From: JBGLNJ01 sp964353405
GTDB lineage: Bacteria; Chloroflexota; Anaerolineae; Fen-1058
Direction of reading: 5' to 3'
DNA length: 11,110 bases
Assembly (NCBI GenBank): GCA_964353405.1
Contig: CAYGWJ010000418.1
Span: 1-11,110 of the forward strand
The translations under genes were made by a program, and so were the position numbers. Each line of letters opens with the position of its first letter. Positions within the stretch are counted from its first letter, which is position 1. The notes under the pieces were generated by a model, which saw nothing but the letters and a program-made list of their open reading frames with translations, searched no databases and had not been told where the DNA came from. This document shows, piece after piece, positions 6,878 through 11,110 of this stretch.

Positions 6878-6912
6878 TAAAATATAAAGTATCAAGTACC
6901 AAATATCAAAGG
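6878..6912 (+). repeat. Degenerate heptamer array after efp
   Basis: Five seven-base units follow one another with the pattern NCAARTA (TAAAATA, TAAAGTA, TCAAGTA, CCAAATA, TCAAAGG). It begins six bases after the efp stop and ends just before the terminator stem. It is much richer in A+T than its surroundings. Similar seven-base CAAATNN arrays occur at the 3' ends of rsmG and recF. Confidence 0.6.
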
Positions 6913-6918
6913 GTCGAG

Positions 6919-6946
6919 GCCCATCGGGAAACGGTGGGCTGTTTTT
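6919..6946 (+). terminator. Intrinsic terminator of efp
   Basis: GCCCATCG and CGGTGGGC form an 8-bp stem (one G-T pair) with the loop GGAAA, followed directly by TGTTTTT. This is the clearest Rho-independent terminator in the window and ends the efp transcript. Confidence 0.88.
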
Positions 6947-7022
6947 ATGACTCGATCCGAACCCTGGCGAGGGTGGGTGCTAGCACTCGACATTTGCTTG
7001 AGCAACACACGCCAGGAGCTGA

Positions 7023-7379
7023 ATGGGGGTAGGGGTGAAGACTCCTTACGGCCAAGAGTGCCGCTTTTATTACGAGGACTATGTGCGCGGTCGCTCCACG
7101 CACGAGTGCCGCTTGATCGGGCGTAATCCCGACTCGGAACGCTGGGAACCCAAGCTTTGCCGCGATTGCCCCATGCCCGCCATCGTGCGCGACAATGCCT
7201 GCCCGAACATGGCCCTGGAAGGAAAAGTCGTCAAGGGCTTGCTCGGTCTGACGCGTCGCGTGGAGGTCTATGCGGTCTGCACGCTGACGCTGACAGAAGT
7301 GCCAGAGCCGCGCGTGGGCTGCGGCCAGTGCCATCAACATCGCCCGGGCGCAACGAACTTGCACGCGCAGGAGAAATGA
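7023..7379 (+). CDS. Eight-cysteine conserved-type hypothetical protein
   Basis: A 118-residue protein with no signal peptide or membrane segment. Cysteines stand at 13, 29, 46, 49, 60, 86, 100 and 103, including two C-x2-C pairs (CRDC and CGQC), a pattern fitting a bound Zn2+ or an iron-sulfur cluster. The first 100 residues look folded; the last 15 are polar and may be a loose tail. I do not recognise the family. The ATG at 7023 is preceded by AGGAG at close spacing; a GTG at 7035 is an alternative. Its TGA overlaps an ATGA next to the HAD phosphatase gene, so the two are probably co-translated. No clear promoter is seen between the efp terminator and this start. Confidence 0.75.
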   Translation: MGVGVKTPYGQECRFYYEDYVRGRSTHECRLIGRNPDSERWEPKLCRDCPMPAIVRDNACPNMALEGKVVKGLLGLTRRVEVYAVCTLTLTEVPEPRVGCGQCHQHRPGATNLHAQEK

Positions 7380-7381
7380 CC

Positions 7382-8119
7382 ATGAGCCAGCGCATTCGCG
7401 CTATATTGTTTGACCTCGACGACACCCTGTTGGAAAACAACATGGATCGTTTCCTGAAAGGATATTTCGGCCTGCTCGCCCCGCATATGGCTCGGCTTGT
7501 TCCGCCGGACAAGTTCATGCCCGCGCTCCTGGCCTCCACGCGCGTCATGGTGGAAAACGCCGACCCGACCGTCACGAATCAACAGGCGTTCGTGGCGGAT
7601 TTTTTTCCGCGCGTGGGCCGGACCATGCAAGAGATGATGCCGGCGTTTGACGACTTTTACACGACGCAGTTCGGTCAGCTTCGCTCACTCACTCGCCCCC
7701 GGCCCGAGGCGCGCGCTATCGTCCAGTCCGCTTTCGATGCGGGCCTCGACGTCGTCATTGCCACCAATCCACTCTTTCCAGAGTCGGCGGTTCGACAGCG
7801 CATGGAGTGGGCCGGCGTTGCGGATTTTCCCTTCCAGCTCGTCACGTCCTATGAAGTCGTCCATGCCTGCAAGCCGTACCCACGCTACTATGCCGAAATC
7901 GTGGGACATCTTGGCCGCCAGCCAGAGGAGTGCGTGATGGTGGGCGATGACTGGGGCAACGATATGGCCCCGGCCATGCAGGCGGGCCTGCACACTTTTT
8001 GGCTGAATGAGAGCGAGCCATTGCCCGCCGGGTTCAACCCTCGCGCGCGCGGGACGCTGGCGGCCTTTAGTCGCTGGCTGTCACAAGGCAAGCTCGACGA
8101 CCTGTGGGCGCAGGCGTGA
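7382..8119 (+). CDS. HAD-superfamily hydrolase (probable phosphatase)
   Basis: A 245-residue cytoplasmic protein of the haloacid dehalogenase superfamily, mostly Mg2+-dependent phosphatases working through an aspartyl-phosphate. All four motifs are seen: motif I FDLDDT with nucleophile D11 and acid/base D13; motif II IATN with T128; motif III Lys164 in HACKP; motif IV VGDDWGND with D189, D190 and D194. A helical cap of about 90 residues lies between motifs I and II (type C1). The substrate is unknown. The ATG at 7382 is chosen because AGGAGA lies at good distance; an ATG two codons earlier, overlapping the upstream stop, is too close to that site. A much longer frame is open upstream but overlaps the Cys-rich gene. 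The -10 box of rsmG begins directly after its stop codon. Confidence 0.92.
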   Translation: MSQRIRAILFDLDDTLLENNMDRFLKGYFGLLAPHMARLVPPDKFMPALLASTRVMVENADPTVTNQQAFVADFFPRVGRTMQEMMPAFDDFYTTQFGQLRSLTRPRPEARAIVQSAFDAGLDVVIATNPLFPESAVRQRMEWAGVADFPFQLVTSYEVVHACKPYPRYYAEIVGHLGRQPEECVMVGDDWGNDMAPAMQAGLHTFWLNESEPLPAGFNPRARGTLAAFSRWLSQGKLDDLWAQA

Positions 8120-8125
8120 TATAAT
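8120..8125 (+). promoter_or_regulatory. -10 box of rsmG
   Basis: A perfect TATAAT begins the base after the HAD gene stop and ends 13 bases before the rsmG ATG. The predicted transcription start would leave a leader of about seven bases without a ribosome site. No good -35 hexamer is seen at normal spacing. Confidence 0.55.
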
Positions 8126-8138
8126 CTGCAACACGGCA

Positions 8139-8930
8139 ATGCAAAAGCTCATCGAGGGCGCGCGCAAACTCGGCCTGAACCTCACGCCGGACCAGGTGAC
8201 ACTGTTCCGTCGCTATCGCCAGGAGTTGCTGGCCTGGCAGTCTCGCGCCAACCTCACGGCCATCACCGACGACGAAGGCATTCAGACCAAGCACTTTTTG
8301 GATTCGCTCTCGTGCCTGGTGGCCGTCTCTGCGGCTCGCTCTTCCGTTTCCCATTGGCCGATTCCGATCGAAGCCTGCCCGCTCAAGCCCGACGTGCGCG
8401 TGATTGATGTGGGAACCGGTGCCGGCTTTCCCGGCCTGCCCCTTAAAATCATCTGTCCCACCATCCGGCTCACGCTGCTGGAAGCTACGGGCAAGAAAGC
8501 GGAATTCCTCAGGCACATCGTCGAGTCGCTGGATTTGCGCGGCGTGACCGTGCTCAAAGGCCGCGCGGAAGAGTTGGGGGGAGACCCGGAGCACCGTGAG
8601 TGTTACGATTGGGCCGTGGCGCGCGCCGTGGCCGAAATGCCGACGCTGGCGGAATACCTGCTGCCGTTTGTGAGGATCGGTGGGCGGGCGCTGGCGCAAA
8701 AAGGAGAAGATGCGCCCGCCGAAGTCGCGCGGGCCGAGACCGCCATCGTTCACCTCGGCGGCAAGCTCAACCGGATCATTCCTGTGGAGCTGATGGGCAT
8801 CGCCGAGACGCGCTACCTGGTGATGTTGGACAAGGTAGCTGCCACGCCAGAAAAATATCCTCGGCGGCCGGGGATGCCCTCCAAGCATCCTATCGCAAAT
8901 GTCAAATCTCAAATTCCAAATGTCACATGA
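8139..8930 (+). CDS. rsmG: 16S rRNA (guanine527-N7)-methyltransferase RsmG
   Basis: RsmG (GidB) methylates N7 of G527 in 16S rRNA with S-adenosylmethionine; its loss is known to give low-level streptomycin resistance. Seen in 263 residues: NLTAI (38-42), the SAM-binding loop VGTGAGFPG (91-99), ARAVAEM (161-167) and the C-terminal family signature TPEKYPRRPG (236-245). The ATG at 8139 is chosen because it gives the usual N-terminus; the frame is open further upstream only inside the HAD gene. The protein is a little long for the family: an insert at about 66-83 (rich in Ser, Ala and Pro) precedes the SAM loop, and the last 12 residues come from a heptamer DNA array. No ribosome site precedes the start. 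It is convergent with recF. Confidence 0.96.
   Translation: MQKLIEGARKLGLNLTPDQVTLFRRYRQELLAWQSRANLTAITDDEGIQTKHFLDSLSCLVAVSAARSSVSHWPIPIEACPLKPDVRVIDVGTGAGFPGLPLKIICPTIRLTLLEATGKKAEFLRHIVESLDLRGVTVLKGRAEELGGDPEHRECYDWAVARAVAEMPTLAEYLLPFVRIGGRALAQKGEDAPAEVARAETAIVHLGGKLNRIIPVELMGIAETRYLVMLDKVAATPEKYPRRPGMPSKHPIANVKSQIPNVT
8896..8923. repeat. Heptamer array inside the rsmG 3' end
   Basis: Four seven-base units in a row: CAAATGT, CAAATCT, CAAATTC, CAAATGT. They encode the non-conserved C-terminal tail of RsmG and end five bases before the stop codon. A matching array in the opposite orientation encodes the tail of RecF at 9111-9138. Confidence 0.85.
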
Positions 8931-8942
8931 CGCGACTGGCAT

Positions 8943-9093
8943 CTGTCGGAGAGCCCCTTGTAGGGCACGCTTCGCGTCCATACCTGCCCCCAGCGCGGCG
9001 GCTATGGAAAGCCGCTACAAAGCGGCGGCTATGGAAAGCCGCTACAAAGCGGCGGCTATGGAAAGCCGCCCTACAAAGTTGCCTCTCCGACAG
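8943..9093. repeat. Element bounded by an 11-bp inverted repeat
   Basis: CTGTCGGAGAG at 8943-8953 is repeated as its exact reverse complement CTCTCCGACAG at 9083-9093. The 129 bp between them hold an imperfect hairpin (about 8962-8979) and the 27-bp tandem repeats. No coding frame, transposase or target duplication is evident. It could be a small non-autonomous repeat element or a large foldback at the rsmG/recF junction. Confidence 0.7.
8995..9077. repeat. Three tandem copies of a 27-bp hairpin repeat
   Basis: Two exact 27-bp units (8995-9021, 9022-9048) are followed by a third (9049-9077) with two extra C. Each unit holds GCGGCT and AGCCGC around ATGGAA, and neighbouring units can also pair as GCCGC with GCGGC around TACAAA, so alternative hairpin chains form on both strands. 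The location between two convergent genes suggests a role in transcript ends or a replication-slippage-prone repeat of the dispersed palindromic kind. Confidence 0.9.
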
Positions 9094-9097
9094 GCTG

Positions 9098-10339
9098 CTA
9101 GTTCTCGACTTGATTTGAGATTTGAGATTCGAGATTTGAAATCTGCCCGGCGGTCACCCGCAACAGCCTCGCTGATTGGATAAAGTCCTCCCTGAACAGC
9201 TCCAGCCCGGTGCTCGTCATCAACGACTGGTTTGCGCCCGTCATGCGTCCCAGCAGGTAGGCGCGGCGCCGGGCGTCCAGCTCGGCCATCCCCTCATCCA
9301 GCAACAACACGGGCCACTCGCCCAGTTGTCCGCGCATCCATTCCGCTTCCGCCAGCTTGAGGGCCAGCACCGCCGTGCGCTGTTGCCCGCGCGATCCGAA
9401 CACGCCCAGGTCCACCTCGTCCGCAATAAAGCGCAGCTCGTCGCGGTGCGGCCCGACGAGCGTCACGCCCCGCGCGATTTCTTCTGGCCGCCGCTGCTCG
9501 AGCTGAGAGCGGAACGCGGACTGGGCTTGTTCAAGCGACCAGGTGGGCGCAGCCGCCCACGGCACGTCGAGGTTCAGCGGCATCTGGAACTCTAACGTGA
9601 GCCGGCCCGGATCAAAGCCCGGCTCATAGCGCAGGCGCAGCCGTTCGCGGCCTCCGGTCAAATCGCGGTGGATGGCATCCGCCATCTGTCCCAGCTCCAC
9701 GATGGCCTGTTGACGTCTCTGCGTGATGCGCGCGCCGGCCGAGGCGAGTTCCTTATCCCAGAAAACCAGTTGGTCCGGATCGCCGCCGCGCTCGCCCAAT
9801 TGTTTGAGGAGCGCGTTGCGCTGCGGCAATATATCTTCCAGCCGCGACAGCGCAGAGTGATACTCGGCATCCACCTGACTCAGCGCCGTGTCGAGATAGC
9901 GCCGCCGCAGCGAAGGCGCCCCGCCGACTAGCTCTACGTCTTGCGGTATAAACAATACCACGGCCATCTGCCCCACCAGGTCCTGCACGCGGCGCGGGAT
10001 GTTGTCCAGCTTGATTTGTTTACGGAAGCGTTCCTCGCCGCTGGCGGTCGGCTCTAGCATCAGCGTCACGTCGAGCGTGTGAACAGCCTCGCCGTGCGTC
10101 ACCTGCGCCACGATGCGCGCAGCCGGCGTGAGGCTTTCTCGACCGGCCAGCCAGTTGATGAGCTGGCGCGGGCTGGTGGTGTGGGGTGAGCGCGCGGTTG
10201 CCACGTAATAGATCGCTTCGAGCAAGCTGGTCTTGCCCTGCGCATTGTCGCCCAGGAGCAACACCGGCCCGGCCGGCAGGTCCAGCTCCAGCCGGGCATA
10301 GTTGCGAAAGTTGGTCAGCGAGAGATGGTGGATCAGCAT
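9098..10339 (-). CDS. recF: DNA replication and repair protein RecF
   Basis: RecF is an SMC/ABC-like ATPase that, with RecO and RecR, loads RecA at single-strand gaps. Seen in 413 residues: the N-terminal start LTNFRNY; Walker A GDNAQGKTS (30-38, in the usual form GxNGxGKT); the arm region with IPQDVELV; the ABC signature SRGQQR (316-321); Walker B VLLLDE with the D-loop ELD (344-355). Walker B reads LLDEGMAELD, whereas RecF proteins mostly have LLDDVxSELD. The conserved part ends near residue 397; the last 15 residues come from a heptamer DNA array and are probably not functional. The ATG at 10339 has a -10 box just upstream but no ribosome site. No dnaA, dnaN or gyrB lies next to it, so the classical origin cluster is absent here. 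Confidence 0.96.
   Translation of the reverse strand: MLIHHLSLTNFRNYARLELDLPAGPVLLLGDNAQGKTSLLEAIYYVATARSPHTTSPRQLINWLAGRESLTPAARIVAQVTHGEAVHTLDVTLMLEPTASGEERFRKQIKLDNIPRRVQDLVGQMAVVLFIPQDVELVGGAPSLRRRYLDTALSQVDAEYHSALSRLEDILPQRNALLKQLGERGGDPDQLVFWDKELASAGARITQRRQQAIVELGQMADAIHRDLTGGRERLRLRYEPGFDPGRLTLEFQMPLNLDVPWAAAPTWSLEQAQSAFRSQLEQRRPEEIARGVTLVGPHRDELRFIADEVDLGVFGSRGQQRTAVLALKLAEAEWMRGQLGEWPVLLLDEGMAELDARRRAYLLGRMTGANQSLMTSTGLELFREDFIQSARLLRVTAGQISNLESQISNQVEN
9111..9138. repeat. Heptamer array inside the recF 3' end
   Basis: Four seven-base units, read on the plus strand as TGATTTG, AGATTTG, AGATTCG, AGATTTG; on the minus strand they are CAAATCT-type units. They encode most of the non-conserved RecF tail (ISNLESQISNQ). 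Orientation is opposite to the rsmG array, so both arrays read CAAATNN along their own gene. Confidence 0.85.
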
Positions 10340-10349
10340 GGCAAAATGT

Positions 10350-10355
10350 ATTCTA
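10350..10355 (-). promoter_or_regulatory. -10 box of recF
   Basis: On the minus strand TAGAAT, preceded by GG as in the tusA and efp promoters, ends ten bases before the recF ATG. The leader would be about four bases with no ribosome site. No strong -35 hexamer is seen at 17 nt. Confidence 0.5.
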
Positions 10356-10397
10356 CCATAGGAACGCGAAACATAAAGCGGACACTGCCTGGCCCGC

Positions 10398-10426
10398 TTG
10401 GGCGAACCTGGCTTGTGTGATAAAAT
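10398..10426 (+). promoter_or_regulatory. Possible promoter of the YjbQ-family gene
   Basis: TTGGGC (10398-10403), a 17-nt spacer and TAAAAT (10421-10426). The -10 matches five of six consensus bases; the -35 matches only TTG. Transcription would start near 10433, giving a leader of about 114 nt that contains the whole 10446-10522 structure. Confidence 0.45.
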
Positions 10427-10445
10427 TCAAGCCAAACTTGTTTTC

Positions 10446-10522
10446 GGTGCAAAACTGAGTAGCATAGGGCCTAGTGCCCGTCAAACACGCCGACAAGCGG
10501 CTATGCTACGGCCTTTTGCACC
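10446..10522 (+). ncRNA. Two-stem structured element in the yjbQ leader
   Basis: GGTGCAAAA (10446-10454) pairs perfectly with TTTTGCACC (10514-10522). After a 4x4 internal loop (CTGA/GGCC), GTAGCATAG (10459-10467) pairs perfectly with CTATGCTAC (10501-10509). The 33-nt apical part can form two 3-bp hairpins. The fold ends 24 bases before the YjbQ ATG. It is no tRNA (no T-arm) and lacks the conserved core of the TPP or cobalamin riboswitch. It could be a cis-regulatory leader RNA, a small RNA or a DNA cruciform; function unknown. Confidence 0.5.
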
Positions 10523-10546
10523 AGAAACTAAACTTGGGTGGCGGGT

Positions 10547-10969
10547 ATGGATAAAGTCGTCTCCAAGAAACTTGCCTTGCAGACACGTGGCAATGGCGAT
10601 ACGCAAGACATCACCGATGCTGTGGCGCGGGCCGTGCGCGAGTCGGGCCTCACATCCGGCACCGTGACGTTGTTCTGCCCGAGTTCCACCAGCGGCCTGA
10701 CGACCATCGAGTTCGAGCCGGGCGCGGTGGCAGACCTCGAGCGCGTGTTTGACGAGATCGTTCCGGCCGGGCTGGAATATCGCCATAACGAACGCTGGGG
10801 CGATGGCAACGGCCACAGCCACGTCCGCGCGTCGCTCCTGGGCGCGTCGCTCGTCGTGCCGTTCGTGGGCGGAGCGCTCACGCTGGGGACGTGGCAGCAG
10901 ATCATTTACATTGATTTTGACATCCGCCCGCGCCACCGCGAGATTGTCGCGCAGATTATGGGCGAATAG
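10547..10969 (+). CDS. YjbQ/UPF0047 family protein (secondary thiamine-phosphate synthase-type)
   Basis: The 140-residue length is standard for this small, cytoplasmic, trimer-forming family. Seen: SGLTTIEFEPG (49-59), the signature GNGHSHVRASLLG (87-99) with His90 and His92, and GTWQQI (114-119) close to the C-terminal strand IDFD. Members are often annotated as secondary thiamine-phosphate synthase because E. coli YjbQ can replace ThiE weakly; the physiological role is not settled. The ATG at 10547 gives the usual start; a GTG three codons earlier is in frame but less likely. A GGTGG/GCGGG purine-rich stretch precedes it. It is divergent from recF, and its leader holds a strong secondary structure. 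No thiamine gene is nearby. Confidence 0.92.
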   Translation: MDKVVSKKLALQTRGNGDTQDITDAVARAVRESGLTSGTVTLFCPSSTSGLTTIEFEPGAVADLERVFDEIVPAGLEYRHNERWGDGNGHSHVRASLLGASLVVPFVGGALTLGTWQQIIYIDFDIRPRHREIVAQIMGE

Positions 10970-10970
10970 C

Positions 10971-11018
10971 CCCCACCCACACTCTCCCCCACGCGGGGGA
11001 GGGCCGGGGAGGGGGCAA
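10971..11018. repeat. GC-rich dispersed-type hairpin repeat
   Basis: CTCCCCC and GGGGGAG (10984-11001) form a 7-bp stem around ACGC, followed by GGCCGGGGAGGGGGC, with a C-rich arm before it. Pairs of this kind (CTCCCC...GGGGAGGGCCGGGGAGG) are familiar as dispersed intergenic repeats in many GC-rich bacteria. It follows the YjbQ stop directly and may act as a transcript end although no T-tract is present. Confidence 0.55.
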
Positions 11019-11029
11019 GAGGCTGATCT

Positions 11030-11110
11030 ATGCCCTCCGAACGCAAACGCCGCGCCGAAATCGTCCGCCTGATTGTCACCACACGGGAACGCTTCCCGCA
11101 CACGCCGGGC
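11030..11110 (+). CDS. N-terminus of an unidentified protein (3' partial)
   Basis: An ATG preceded by AAGAGG about eight bases upstream opens a frame that runs to the window end (27 codons). The visible peptide starts MPSERKRRAEIVRLI and is basic and probably helical. Too little is present to name a family. It has the same orientation as the YjbQ gene. Confidence 0.45.
   Translation, partial: MPSERKRRAEIVRLIVTTRERFPHTPG

Noticed and set aside
6979..7010. CIRCE (HrcA) operator
   Set aside because: CTAGCACTC matches the left half, but the right half GAGTGCTAA is absent at nine bases and no heat-shock gene follows.
7157..7381. Longer N-terminus for the HAD hydrolase
   Set aside because: The added part overlaps the Cys-rich gene, is rich in Arg and Pro, and the HAD motif I stands at the usual distance from the ATG at 7382.
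8007..8138. Longer N-terminus for RsmG
   Set aside because: It lies within the HAD coding region in another frame; the family N-terminus begins at ATG 8139, right after a -10 box.
8995..9077. CRISPR array
   Set aside because: The units are directly adjacent with no spacers between them, and no cas gene is present.
9098..10339. Replication origin (dnaA-dnaN-recF-gyrB type) near recF
   Set aside because: No dnaA, dnaN or gyrB is adjacent and I saw no cluster of TTATCCACA-type DnaA boxes.
10446..10522. tRNA gene or TPP/cobalamin riboswitch in the yjbQ leader
   Set aside because: Length and the outer stem suit a tRNA, but there is no T-loop or anticodon arm. GGTGC and CTGAG recall the TPP riboswitch, but the ACCTGATCTGG core is missing, and the cobalamin B12 box is missing too.

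Overview
This is a GC-rich bacterial chromosome segment with no phage, insertion sequence, CRISPR array, rRNA or tRNA gene. Several features suggest Chloroflexota (Anaerolineae-like): an EF-P with a Thermus-like Arg-tipped loop, lipoproteins with Thr/Pro/Ala-rich linkers, repeat-encoded protein tails and an unusual transporter fusion. This is an inference from gene content; there is no marker that proves it.

Layout. (a) 1-1227, plus: the 3' part of an exported, probably lipid-anchored PQQ-type sugar dehydrogenase. (b) 1249-5893, minus: a three-gene cluster. In transcription order it holds a metal transporter in which a membrane anchor, a DtxR/MntR-like sensor and two FeoA-like domains precede a complete NRAMP (MntH) permease; a ParB-like/double universal-stress protein starting 2 nt after it; and a small six-cysteine lipoprotein. 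The cluster is convergent with the sugar dehydrogenase, and the 21 bp between the two stop codons is a perfect inverted repeat. (c) 6015-8930, plus: tusA-like sulfurtransferase, efp, an eight-cysteine hypothetical protein overlapping a HAD phosphatase, then rsmG. (d) 9098-10339, minus: recF, convergent with rsmG. The junction holds 27-bp tandem hairpin repeats inside an 11-bp inverted repeat, flanked by two inverted heptamer arrays. (e) 10547-10969, plus: a YjbQ/UPF0047 protein with a 77-nt two-stem structure in its leader, then a GC-rich dispersed-type hairpin and the start of an unidentified gene cut by the window end.

Regulation. Clear -10 boxes (TATAAT or close) lie before mntH, tusA, efp, rsmG, recF and yjbQ. 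For tusA, rsmG and recF the box is only 6-13 nt before the start codon and there is no Shine-Dalgarno sequence, so these mRNAs are probably leaderless or nearly so. The efp, HAD, mntH, lipoprotein and Cys-rich genes have purine-rich ribosome sites. The efp promoter has consensus -35 and -10 hexamers, and its -35 box contains the tusA stop codon.

The most notable item is the transporter that carries its own metal-sensor module on the same chain, in a predicted topology that leaves the sensor in the cytoplasm, coupled to a nucleotide-binding stress protein. The repeat architecture at the rsmG/recF junction, the heptamer arrays at three gene 3' ends and the yjbQ leader structure are the non-coding features most worth a second look. 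No intergenic stretch exceeds 300 bases.
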